From: Burkholderiales bacterium
GTDB taxonomy: Bacteria > Pseudomonadota > Gammaproteobacteria > Burkholderiales > SG8-41
Length of the DNA: 64,000 bases
Assembly (NCBI GenBank): GCA_022841375.1
Contig: JALHRQ010000001.1
Location: 734,892 to 798,891, forward strand
Direction of reading: 5' to 3'
Within the stretch, counting starts at the first letter, position 1; each line of letters starts with the position of its first letter. Both the position numbers and the translations under genes were made by a program. The notes beneath the pieces were generated by a model, which searched no databases, was not told the origin of the DNA, and saw nothing but the letters and a program-made list of their open reading frames with translations. Shown in pieces: positions 1 through 8,026 of the stretch.

Positions 1-376
1 CCGGCGTGAAATCGCGTACCGGGTCATAAGGTAGCTTGCTGAACAGGCTTACGTTGATCGCAAAATTGCCGGAGCCTGCCATGAAAAGCGTGTAACCATC
101 CGCAGGCGATTTTGCAGCCATCTCGGCAGCAATGTTTCCGGCCGCGCCTGGACGGTTATCGACCACCACCTGTTGGCCGAGCACGCCCGACAGCGGTTGC
201 GCGACCAGGCGCGCGAGGATGTCGGTGGGACCGCCCGCCGCCAGCGGAAGGATCATCCGTATCGTTTTCGTCGGATAGCCCGGTGCTGCGGGTTTGGTGG
301 TCTGGGACCACGCCGGCAAAATGCCGGTAAAGCAAAACGTCAATACGACCAGCAATGAACTTTTGGCATATTGCAT
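1..376 (-). CDS. Bug-family tripartite tricarboxylate transporter receptor (3' end outside window)
   Basis: Periplasmic solute-binding protein of the Bug/TctC family, which captures small carboxylates or other metabolites, usually for a TctAB-type permease. About 125 N-terminal residues are visible. There is a signal peptide with a hydrophobic core (SSLLVVLTFCFTGILPAWS), then the family's typical N-terminal segments: YPTKTIRMILP, the glycine-rich AAGGPTD, and VVVDNRPGAAGNIAAE. Start ATG at 376 is preceded by a strong GAGGAGGG ribosome-binding site. It lies just downstream of the TolB-like gene on the same strand (50-bp gap) and is probably cotranscribed with it. No TctA/TctB permease genes are seen in the window, so the transport partner is unknown. 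The ligand cannot be predicted. Truncated only by the window edge. Confidence 0.93.
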   Translation of the reverse strand, partial: MQYAKSSLLVVLTFCFTGILPAWSQTTKPAAPGYPTKTIRMILPLAAGGPTDILARLVAQPLSGVLGQQVVVDNRPGAAGNIAAEMAAKSPADGYTLFMAGSGNFAINVSLFSKLPYDPVRDFTP

Positions 377-425
377 AAACCCTCCTCATCCACTCGTTCT
401 TGATAAACGGTGCACTGGCACCGGC

Positions 426-1502
426 TTAACCCTGCCGACCACCGAGTTTTCGCGCAGCCGCCCGTTCTGCAGGCGTTTCCCACTGCTGCGCGTATTCGCT
501 TTTTTCCCACTCTTCAAGATTGATCAGCCCCAACCCCATACCAAATCCGGGTTCGCTGGTGTAGGTGTTGACCATGAACGCCAGCCATTTGCCGTCCGGA
601 CTCACATTGGAGTTGCTGGCGCGCCATGGTGGACTATCGATCAGGCGCGTCATTCGGACACGCCGACCGCTGCCGTCGAGCTTCAATTTCCACAAATCAA
701 CCGGTGGAAACTGGTTTATCAGATCACACGAAGACTCCAGGCAGATGTGCTCGTTGTCCGGGAAGATCCCTTCGCATTCGTTGTGCGTCAACGCTTCGTC
801 TATATACGTAACTACATCAAGATTTTTCAGGTCGATGCCGCGCGTAACCGTTTTCCAGTCACTCTCCCGAGTACGGCTGCCGAGATACTCCTTAAATATG
901 AGCTCGGTGTCCTTGTGTCGGAAATCCTGAGGTTCAGGCCGGCGCTTCTCGACGCTGCGGTAAACAACCCTGTCGTTGCTGATCCGTGGGTTGCCATCCG
1001 ATCCGTATTCCAGATCGATGACATGACACTCGAAATCATCAATTGAACCTATGCGTGGATCGTGTCCGCCATGCGTGGCAAACGCGAAACGGTTGGCCAG
1101 CGTGGAAATGGCGGCCCCTTCTGCGATCTTGCGCCCGATCGGTTGTGGCGGGCGTTTTGCGTCCTTGTCCATGATCCAGATTTCCGACTCCAGATGCCGG
1201 CTGGTATGGCGGTCCTTGAATGTTTTCGGACCAATCAGGAAGTAGTCACCATTGGGTAAAAACAGCACCCGCAGAAAAGAATGGTGATCGCCGAGACCCT
1301 TCGTCAGATTACGCACTTTGCGGCTGGCAAAATCTATTTCACAGACGTCACCGTAATTTTTCTCGATAAACGCAATACGCTTGCCGTCAGGTGACCAATA
1401 CGGGCGTTCGCCATATTCGAGCAGTTTTTCGTGGTATCGCGGCGGATTATCAAGAATATGCTGGCCTTCGAAGGGCTTGTTGTCTGTTTTGTAGATTGGC
1501 AT
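426..1502 (-). CDS. TolB-like beta-propeller (PD40 repeat) protein
   Basis: 358-residue protein with recurring WD40-like PD40 blades. ERPYWSPDGKRIAFIE near residues 32-47 and NSNVSPDGKWLAFMV in the C-terminal third carry the SPDG core known from TolB and from oligogalacturonate-lyase-type propellers. No signal peptide is visible, so it is probably cytoplasmic, unlike TolB itself. Catalytic activity cannot be assigned: the fold is shared by lyases, peptidase propellers and scaffold proteins. It is the first gene of a likely two-gene operon with a Bug receptor and is divergent from a LysR regulator 148 bp away, which suggests induction by the compound taken up. Start ATG at 1502 has a weak AAAGG about 9 nt upstream. 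Confidence 0.8.
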   Translation of the reverse strand: MPIYKTDNKPFEGQHILDNPPRYHEKLLEYGERPYWSPDGKRIAFIEKNYGDVCEIDFASRKVRNLTKGLGDHHSFLRVLFLPNGDYFLIGPKTFKDRHTSRHLESEIWIMDKDAKRPPQPIGRKIAEGAAISTLANRFAFATHGGHDPRIGSIDDFECHVIDLEYGSDGNPRISNDRVVYRSVEKRRPEPQDFRHKDTELIFKEYLGSRTRESDWKTVTRGIDLKNLDVVTYIDEALTHNECEGIFPDNEHICLESSCDLINQFPPVDLWKLKLDGSGRRVRMTRLIDSPPWRASNSNVSPDGKWLAFMVNTYTSEPGFGMGLGLINLEEWEKSEYAQQWETPAERAAARKLGGRQG

Positions 1503-1610
1503 GGAATTGAGCCTTTGCGTTCAGTCATCAATATCTCAGGGTGGCTGGACTGCCATCCGGAGGTAATGCGGTCATTGATTCTGTTGCCGCCCGATCATTC
1601 TGTAAAATGA

Positions 1611-1626
1611 ATATTTACTCAAATAT
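1611..1626. promoter_or_regulatory. AT-rich dyad ATATTT-N4-AAATAT, candidate LysR operator
   Basis: A perfect 6-4-6 inverted repeat, ATATTTACTCAAATAT, lies 24 bp before the LysR start codon in the intergenic region shared with the divergent TolB-like/Bug operon. LysR proteins typically bind AT-rich dyads with a T-N11-A core in such positions and repress their own gene while activating the divergent one. The palindrome is seen directly; its role as operator is inferred. Confidence 0.45.
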
Positions 1627-1650
1627 CATATTTTTAAAAGAATAGTCTTT

Positions 1651-2619
1651 ATGACCCTCAAACAGCTGCGCTGCCTGCTGGCGCTTACGGACCATGGCCT
1701 AAGCGTTTCACGTGCGGCCGTGGCACTGCATACGTCCCAGCCCGGGGTTAGCAAGATGGTAGGGGCGCTGGAAAAGGAAATTGGACTGAATTTTTTTGTA
1801 CGGACCGGAAACCGGCTGGTCGGCCTCACCGACGCGGGACGCAACGCGGTCGAACTGGCCCGGCGCGTGCTCCGCGACACCGGAACCATCTCAACACTCG
1901 CCGGCAACGTACAAACAGGCTTTACCGGCACATTGCGCGTCGGCACCACGCATGTGCATGCGTGTTATGCGCTGGTGGAAATCGTTCAGCGTTTCCTCAC
2001 GGCCCACCCGGGTGTCGACCTCGTGCTGACCCAGGGCACGCCCATCGAGATCCTCAACTGGGTACGCGAAGGGTCGATCGATATTGGCGTCTCGACACTG
2101 CCAAAACGGTTACCCGACGACATCGTCACCTTCGAAGCCTATTCGGTCGAACGTTGTCTGATCGTCCCACGCGGACATCCATTACTGAAAGCAAGATCAC
2201 TGAGCATCCAGGACATCGCACGTTATCCGCTCATCACCTATGACGAAGCCTTCAATTCAGGATGGGTGGTGCAGCGCGAATTTCAGCGTCGCGGGGTGAC
2301 GCCCCGGGTCGTGATCCGTGCGACTGACGCCAACGTCATCAAATCATATGTGGCCGCCGGCGTCGGCATTGCCATCCTGCAAAAAATGGCTGTTGATCCG
2401 GTGCGTGACACCAATCTCCGCGTCATCCCGTCAGACCACCTGTTCCCCGCTTCAATGTCGATGATCAGCGTGCAACGAGAGCATGTGCTGCGCCAGTTCG
2501 GTCACGACTTCATCAATATGATCACGGCGCAAAACCAGCGAGCGCCGGTACGCGGAGGGCCGCCATCAAAAAGCGCTAGTAATGTCCGCAGGCGCAAGAG
2601 ACCGCGGACAGTGCGCTGA
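1651..2619 (+). CDS. LysR-family transcriptional regulator (CysB-like)
   Basis: 322-residue LysR protein. The N-terminal winged HTH spans about residues 1-60, with recognition region SRAAVALHTSQPGVSKMVGA. It is followed by the periplasmic-binding-like effector domain (about 90-290), with FTGTLRVGTTHVHACYAL opening the first subdomain. The HTH and the effector-domain start resemble the CysB/Cbl branch, whose members sense sulfur or other small anionic metabolites; that assignment is by eye. It is divergent from the TolB-like/Bug operon and is probably its regulator, with an AT-rich dyad in the shared promoter. The C-terminus ends in a basic tail (RRRKRPRTVR), longer than usual for the family. 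ATG at 1651; no strong ribosome-binding site is seen. Confidence 0.93.
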   Translation: MTLKQLRCLLALTDHGLSVSRAAVALHTSQPGVSKMVGALEKEIGLNFFVRTGNRLVGLTDAGRNAVELARRVLRDTGTISTLAGNVQTGFTGTLRVGTTHVHACYALVEIVQRFLTAHPGVDLVLTQGTPIEILNWVREGSIDIGVSTLPKRLPDDIVTFEAYSVERCLIVPRGHPLLKARSLSIQDIARYPLITYDEAFNSGWVVQREFQRRGVTPRVVIRATDANVIKSYVAAGVGIAILQKMAVDPVRDTNLRVIPSDHLFPASMSMISVQREHVLRQFGHDFINMITAQNQRAPVRGGPPSKSASNVRRRKRPRTVR

Positions 2620-2656
2620 GCACGGGAGGAATTCGCGCCGTGTGAAAATATTTAGC

Positions 2657-3610
2657 TCAGTCGGCTTTGGCGCCAGTAGCTTTGACCACCTTGCCCCACT
2701 TCTCGATTTCGCTGCGGATAAAGGCGCCGAACTGCTCGGAGTTCATCACCGTCGGCACGAAATCGTTGGTGTCCATCTTGTCCAGCGTCGCGCGATCCTG
2801 CAGTACGGCAGCACTTTCTTTGTACAGTCGCGCCACAACGTCCGACGGGGTTTTGGCCGGCGCGGCAATGCCATACCAGACACTGGCCTCATAACCCGGT
2901 ACGCCGGATTCTGAAATCGTGGGCAGATCGGGCAGTTTGGGGATGCGCTTGGCGCTGGAAATCGCCAGTGCTTTCAGGCGTCCGGCTTTCACCAGCGGCA
3001 TCGATCCGGGTGTTGACGCAAATGACAGCTGGATGTGACCGGCAACAAGGTCGGTATTGGCCGGCGCTGCGCCCTTGTAAGGCACAAACACCATGTCGAG
3101 TCCGGCTGAGCTCTTGAACAGTTCCGTCGCGAGATGCGCGGCATTGCCCGGCACGGCGCCGAAATTGAGCTGACCCGGTTTCGATTTGATCAGCGCAATC
3201 AACTGCCTGAGGTTGCTGACCGGCAGCGCGGGATGCACCACGACCACAAACGGCGCCGAGGCCGCCAGCACGACCGGCGCAAAATCGCGTGCCGGGTGAT
3301 AACCGATTTTCGAATAAATGCTGACGTTGATCGACATCGGGCCCGAAGTGCCCATGAACAGCGTGTAACCGTCGGGCGGCGACTTGGCGACCATCTCGGC
3401 ACCGATGTTGCCGCCGGCACCGGGACGGTTGTCGACGATGACCTGCTGCCCGAGGCGCTCACCCAGAGGCTGGGCAATCAACCGCGCCAGCAGGTCCGTG
3501 GGACCGCCCGCGACCAGCGGCACCACCAGGCGCACTGTTTTGCTGGGGTAGTTCTGGGCGTGTGCCAGGCCGGTTGCCGCCAGCGTGATGGCAAAAATCA
3601 GTTTCAGCAT
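2657..3610 (-). CDS. Bug-family tripartite tricarboxylate transporter receptor
   Basis: 317-residue periplasmic binding protein, full length for the Bug/TctC family. The signal peptide MLKLIFAITLAATGLAHAQ has a likely cleavage at AHA-QN. Family segments follow: YPSKTVRLVVPLVAGGPTD, VIVDNRPGAGGNIGAEMV, and DGYTLFMGTSG. It starts 3 bp after the glycosidase stop codon, and its ribosome-binding site AAGGAG lies inside the end of that gene, so the two form a tight operon. The likely role is capture of a product or partner of the glycosidase pathway; the ligand is unknown. Its N-terminal half is very close to the Bug gene at the window start, suggesting paralogy. Confidence 0.95.
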   Translation of the reverse strand: MLKLIFAITLAATGLAHAQNYPSKTVRLVVPLVAGGPTDLLARLIAQPLGERLGQQVIVDNRPGAGGNIGAEMVAKSPPDGYTLFMGTSGPMSINVSIYSKIGYHPARDFAPVVLAASAPFVVVVHPALPVSNLRQLIALIKSKPGQLNFGAVPGNAAHLATELFKSSAGLDMVFVPYKGAAPANTDLVAGHIQLSFASTPGSMPLVKAGRLKALAISSAKRIPKLPDLPTISESGVPGYEASVWYGIAAPAKTPSDVVARLYKESAAVLQDRATLDKMDTNDFVPTVMNSEQFGAFIRSEIEKWGKVVKATGAKAD

Positions 3611-3613
3611 CGG

Positions 3614-5740
3614 TTACTCCTTTTCAAATTCAAAGATCACGATTTCATGATCGCTCAATAGCGGTATCGTAACCATGCAGGCGCCATTCTGCATCATTGT
3701 TTCCAACCTGGTTTCATTGGAAGCGAGCCGCACTTCGGCGATGCGCTGCCCGGCCGGTGGACGCAATCGCACCACAATGTCATGGACCGGGACCAAATTG
3801 CGTCCCGGGTGGCGCCAGCCGGTGTTGAGCGGCTTGTCCAGCGGCAGGTTGATCAGGTGCACCAGCGCGCGGCCCTGCTGCCCCATGTGGGTGACATCGA
3901 CATAATCCGGCGCTTCCACTTCCAGCACCGGCGCAACTCCTGCCACCCAGCGCACCGCATTGGCCATCACCTGCGCAAGATCGGGGAAACCGTAGTGGTA
4001 ATACAGCGCTTCCATCGTGTTGGCGAAATACACCACGCGCCCCTTGCCGCAGTTGCCGCGCACCACAACCGGAATATCCGTGGTCGCGCGTATCGCGCTG
4101 TATTCCGGGATGCTGATCGTGGCGCCGGAATGGGCGATCACCGGCGGAATCAGCGTCAGCGGCACCGTCTGTCCGGAACCTGCTTTCACCTCGACCAGCG
4201 CACCTTCATTGGGAATAAGATCGGTATCACCAATGGCAACCAGCAGCGGATCGTTACGGTCTTCGAGTTTTGCATAGGACGACTTGAGCCCTTCACGCCT
4301 TCCGCGGTAGCTGACGCCCAGCGTGCCGGCAAAGGCCGGGGTATCACGCGGCGTGCCATCCAGCGCATAACGCCCCGCGTCGAAGCCGGCAATCAGGCCA
4401 CCACCGGCAAGTGCGTAGGCGTCCACAGCGGCAACCGTCGCATCCGACACGCAGGCCAGATTCGAAATCACCACGGTCTGGTAAGCCTTGAGCCGTTCGG
4501 CAGTGACCAGCTTGTCTGAAATCACATCAAACGGAATATGCGCTTCCTGCAGCGCGCAATACCAGCCGCGAATAAAATCCAGATAACGCGCATGCGGTTT
4601 GTCACGGCCGTAGTTGTCCTGGGTATGGCGTGACAGCACCAGCGCAACACGCGCCTGCGATTTCGCACCATCAAGATAATCCTGCCAGCGCTCCAGCCGC
4701 TGGAACACTTCCTTCATCGGTGCGAGGCCGCGACGGTCAAACAGGTCGGAGTAACCGCCATTGATGTGCAGCCACGGGCTCACGCCGTTGGCGACCTGTT
4801 GGGCGATCCACGGTCGGTTCTCCGCCTCGGGCGCGGCATACAGCCGCCACCACGGATAAAAATAACTGACGGTCATCCAGCGCGGCTTGTCGGGTGCAAG
4901 TGTGGACAGGTATTTGGCCTGTATGCCCGGCCACCACGGCGCGGTATGGCGGCGCTGGCATTCGAAGGTCGGAATGTCCTGATGTTCGAGCCAGTAATCG
5001 ATGTCCCAGCCGCCGGGGCGTATGGTTTCCAGGGATTCCATCAACTGCACCGCGGCGATGAATACGGCGTCGTGCTTTACTGCATGGATCTCGCGGTGCA
5101 TCAGCGCCACCCAGTCGGCAATGCGCCGGTAGCGCCATTCGTTGTACTGTCGCCACACCGGATCGTCCCAGTTTTCGTCGGGGATTGCCTGCCCCGATTC
5201 GGCGCGAAACATCGACTGGCAGGTGTTGCAGTAACAGGCGCCGGTATCCCATGCCGCGAACTTGCCCTGGTTATTCCAGATGCCATCGGCGTCATAACGC
5301 ACCAGCATTTCTCGCACCACCTCAACGATTCGCACACGGTAATAGTCCGCATTGGGACAAGTCACATAATGCTCGCTGACCTCGCAGAAATTGCCGTTGC
5401 GGTCGCGTGCAAACCATTCCGGATGTTCGAGCGCCAGCGATCTGGGTGCGCAACTCGGATCGATGCGAGCCAATACGCGCATGCCCTCGCGATGCGCAAC
5501 CGGAATGATCTCGGCCAGCAGATCGCGGTCGCCAAGACCGTCTGAAATACGGTGGCCGGCGATTTTGGTCTGATAAAAGGCAACGATGCCGCCGCCGCTG
5601 ATGCAAAACGCCGTGGCCCGGTATTCCTTGGCTGCAGCAACCAACGCCTCCGCATCTACTTTGGGTTCATCACCCTCGCGCAGGTTGAGCAGCAGCACAC
5701 GGTGCGGTCCGTGCGCCCATGCCGGGGTCAATGCACTCAC
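3614..5740 (-). CDS. putative GH42-like glycosyl hydrolase with trimerization/GATase-like domain
   Basis: About 708 residues from a GTG start at 5740. The N-terminal half looks like a TIM-barrel glycosidase: a beta strand with EYRATAFCIS, then RIDPSCAP, DADGIWNNQGKF, and a small cysteine cluster CYCNTC at about residues 169-174. The middle holds a glutamine-amidotransferase-like fold as in beta-galactosidase (GH42) trimerization domains. No signal peptide is seen, so it is probably cytoplasmic. Substrate unknown. GTG is chosen because AAGAGA precedes it by 6 nt and residues before it in the longer frame (ATG at 5863) look non-coding. A 16-codon ORF overlaps the start. First gene of an operon with the Bug receptor downstream. 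Confidence 0.75.
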   Translation of the reverse strand: MSALTPAWAHGPHRVLLLNLREGDEPKVDAEALVAAAKEYRATAFCISGGGIVAFYQTKIAGHRISDGLGDRDLLAEIIPVAHREGMRVLARIDPSCAPRSLALEHPEWFARDRNGNFCEVSEHYVTCPNADYYRVRIVEVVREMLVRYDADGIWNNQGKFAAWDTGACYCNTCQSMFRAESGQAIPDENWDDPVWRQYNEWRYRRIADWVALMHREIHAVKHDAVFIAAVQLMESLETIRPGGWDIDYWLEHQDIPTFECQRRHTAPWWPGIQAKYLSTLAPDKPRWMTVSYFYPWWRLYAAPEAENRPWIAQQVANGVSPWLHINGGYSDLFDRRGLAPMKEVFQRLERWQDYLDGAKSQARVALVLSRHTQDNYGRDKPHARYLDFIRGWYCALQEAHIPFDVISDKLVTAERLKAYQTVVISNLACVSDATVAAVDAYALAGGGLIAGFDAGRYALDGTPRDTPAFAGTLGVSYRGRREGLKSSYAKLEDRNDPLLVAIGDTDLIPNEGALVEVKAGSGQTVPLTLIPPVIAHSGATISIPEYSAIRATTDIPVVVRGNCGKGRVVYFANTMEALYYHYGFPDLAQVMANAVRWVAGVAPVLEVEAPDYVDVTHMGQQGRALVHLINLPLDKPLNTGWRHPGRNLVPVHDIVVRLRPPAGQRIAEVRLASNETRLETMMQNGACMVTIPLLSDHEIVIFEFEKE

Positions 5741-5787
5741 AATGTGTCTCTTAATGCAATTTCGAGCATCGAATAAAAGTGGCTCAT
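5737..5787 (-). CDS. possible 16-residue leader peptide ahead of the glycosidase
   Basis: Short frame MSHFYSMLEIALRDTL with a good ribosome-binding site (AGGA, 8 nt before the ATG at 5787). Its TGA stop overlaps the GTG start of the glycosidase (TTGTGAGTG). This suggests translational coupling, or that the real gene begins here and a one-base frameshift separates the first 16 codons from the rest. The peptide is helix-like, as expected for a genuine N-terminus. Sequence supports only the ORF and its ribosome-binding site; the function is inferred. Confidence 0.3.
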   Translation of the reverse strand: MSHFYSMLEIALRDTL

Positions 5788-5970
5788 GACGGTATTCCTG
5801 TAAACATGCGGGAGCACGAATGTGCTGAGGCCGAACAATAATACGCGGCGAAATCGGCCGCATCCCATGGTCCGCATGTTGTGCCGACTCCGCTTGGCAC
5901 GCGCTCGATTTTGCACCTAGAATCCATTTTGCCGGCCGCTTAAACCAACAATAGCCGTGGAGGAGAATTA

Positions 5971-6948
5971 ATGTCGCATTCGCCGTGGAAAGTCATCCCC
6001 TTTACGCTGGCCCTGTGCTTTGCAGCAGCAAGTTCCCAGGCCGCGGAACCCGCCTATCCCACCAAACCGGTGCGCGTGATCGTACCCTATCCGCCTGGCG
6101 GCACCACCGATCCCACGGCTCGGGCCTTCACCGGCTGGTTCTCCGAAAAGATGGGCGCCACCTTTGTCATCGACAACCGCCCCGGTGCCGGTTCGACGCT
6201 GGGCCATGCCCTCGGCGCCAAGGCCACACCCGACGGTTACACGCTCTTGCTCGGCACCTCTGGCGGCCTGGTGGTCAGCGCCGCTTTCGGCAGCAGGCTC
6301 GCTTACGATTCGGTGAAGGATTTCACGCCCATTGGCGTCGGCGTGTATGTGCCTTTCCTGATCGTGGTACATCCGTCGGTGCCTGCAAAAAACGTCCGGG
6401 AACTGGTGGACCTTGCCAAAGCGCAACCCGGCAAGATCAATTTCGCATCGCCCGGCACCGGCACGCCCAATCATCTCGGCGTCGAGCTGCTGACTTCATT
6501 GACTGGCGCAAAATTTACGCATGTTCCGTACAAAGGCGGCGGCGCGGCAACGGTGGATCTGCTCGCCGGCCGCGTGCAGGCGATTTTCGGCGGCGCAGCA
6601 CCATGGCAACCGCATATGACCACGGGCAAGGTGCGTGCCATTGCCATCGGCCATCCGCAACGGCTGCCGCAACTGCCGGACATTCCGGCCATTGCAGAAA
6701 CCTATCCGGGTTTCAACAACACCACGTGGTATGGCTTTCTCGGCCCTGTCGGTACGCCACCTTACGTAGTGAAAAAAATCAATGATGAAATGAAAAAGGC
6801 CGTCACCGACCCCGCGCTGGTCAAACATCTGGAAGGCATCGGCATGGTGCCGACGTGGACCACGCCGAAAGAAATGGGGGAAATGATTCGCACCGAACTC
6901 GCACGATGGAAAAAAGTGGTTGCTGAAGCGGGTATCAAGCCGGAGTAA
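5971..6948 (+). CDS. Bug-family tripartite tricarboxylate transporter receptor
   Basis: 325-residue periplasmic binding protein of the Bug/TctC family. Signal peptide covers about residues 1-25 (hydrophobic FTLALCFAAASS, cleavage near SQA-AE). Family segments are YPTKPVRVIVPYPPGGTTD, FVIDNRPGAGSTLGHALG and DGYTLLLGTSGG. The ATG at 5971 follows a strong GGAGGAGAATTA. It is divergent from the glycosidase/Bug operon, transcribed alone, and followed by an FNR-type regulator about 150 bp later. PPGGTTD differs from the AGGPTD of the other two receptors here, so this copy belongs to another subgroup and probably binds a different ligand. No permease genes are nearby. Confidence 0.95.
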   Translation: MSHSPWKVIPFTLALCFAAASSQAAEPAYPTKPVRVIVPYPPGGTTDPTARAFTGWFSEKMGATFVIDNRPGAGSTLGHALGAKATPDGYTLLLGTSGGLVVSAAFGSRLAYDSVKDFTPIGVGVYVPFLIVVHPSVPAKNVRELVDLAKAQPGKINFASPGTGTPNHLGVELLTSLTGAKFTHVPYKGGGAATVDLLAGRVQAIFGGAAPWQPHMTTGKVRAIAIGHPQRLPQLPDIPAIAETYPGFNNTTWYGFLGPVGTPPYVVKKINDEMKKAVTDPALVKHLEGIGMVPTWTTPKEMGEMIRTELARWKKVVAEAGIKPE

Positions 6949-7101
6949 GCCGGCTCCATTACTTGTGCAGTTTGTAACAAATGGCTTGCATTCAAGCCGG
7001 CAGATGCCTATGGTGGATTGCATCAAGAGATGCTGCTCCACCGCTGCGGGTTGAACACCGGGCGGCGTTCATGACGCCCTGCAGGCACAAAGGAATGCTT
7101 C

Positions 7102-7842
7102 ATGAACAAATTACATGCCGTTACCTCCTCCCCCGCCGCACCGCTATTCCTCGACTGTCCGGATTGCGGCTTCATGGCCTGGGGTCGGCGCGCACGTCTG
7201 TCCGCGCGCGAAACCCGAATGTTCGACGAACGCATTGAACACGGCCGCCTGAAAAAACACCATGAGTTCCTGCATCGCGCCGGTGCGCCGCTGGGCACGC
7301 TGTACATCATCACCAGCGGTTTCCTGAAAACCAGCATCAGCGACAACAACGGGCACGAACAGATCACCGGTTTTTCAATGCCGGGAGACGTGGTCGGCAT
7401 GGAGGCCATCGCAACCGGCAAATATCAGTGCAACACCATTGCGATGGAAGACACCAGCCTGTGCGGTATCGCGTTTGCGGCTCTGGAACAACTCAATCGC
7501 GACATTCCGGCGCTGCAGCAGCATTTTCATCAGACATTAGGCGCGGAAATCACCCGCGATCACGACATGATGCTGGTGCTGGGGGCGATGCGCGCCGAGG
7601 AGCGTGTTGCGGTGTTCCTGCTCAATCTGTCGCGGCGTTTTGCCGCATGCGGCCATTCTGCAACCTGTTTCCACATGCCGATGAACCGGCAGGAAATCGG
7701 CAATTATCTGGGTTTAACGCTGGAAACCGTCAGCCGCGCGTTTTCGCACCTTGCCAGCTCCGGGCTCATCGTCGTCAACAACAAAGAAGTTGAAATTGGA
7801 AACCTTGCCGACCTGCAGCAGCTGGTCCGGCAATCCCGCTAA
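7102..7842 (+). CDS. FNR-type Crp/Fnr regulator with an altered cysteine set
   Basis: 246-residue regulator closely following E. coli FNR: cyclic-nucleotide-binding-like barrel (about 50-140; HEQITGFSMPGDVVGMEAI), dimer helix (LVLGAMRAEERVAVFLLNLSRRFA) and C-terminal HTH. The recognition helix LETVSRAF keeps the E, S and R that read TTGAT half-sites in FNR, so FNR-box binding is likely. FNR ligates its oxygen-sensing 4Fe-4S cluster with Cys20, 23, 29 and 122. Here Cys19, Cys22 and Cys121 match three of them, but the position of Cys29 is Gly28. An extra Cys110 (KYQCNT) lies nearby. The cluster may be absent, or Cys110 may substitute. ATG at 7102 has AAGGAATG upstream. Confidence 0.9.
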   Translation: MNKLHAVTSSPAAPLFLDCPDCGFMAWGRRARLSARETRMFDERIEHGRLKKHHEFLHRAGAPLGTLYIITSGFLKTSISDNNGHEQITGFSMPGDVVGMEAIATGKYQCNTIAMEDTSLCGIAFAALEQLNRDIPALQQHFHQTLGAEITRDHDMMLVLGAMRAEERVAVFLLNLSRRFAACGHSATCFHMPMNRQEIGNYLGLTLETVSRAFSHLASSGLIVVNNKEVEIGNLADLQQLVRQSR

Positions 7843-8026
7843 GCGATCACATCTACCAGCAGAACCATTGCGGCATCTATCGCTCGACCGCACGCTGGGG
7901 ATCAGTACCTCAGAATAAAATCCGGATAATGTCCATGACAGGGATTTCTCAAGAGCTTGCATTCACCGATGACGCACCCATTTTGAGCCTTATCGTTTAT
8001 TCACCCCCCTCCGGAGATTCCCCGTC

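Noticed and set aside
294-1046. 250-codon plus-strand ORF
   Set aside because: Opposite the TolB-like gene and the Bug N-terminus, no domain.
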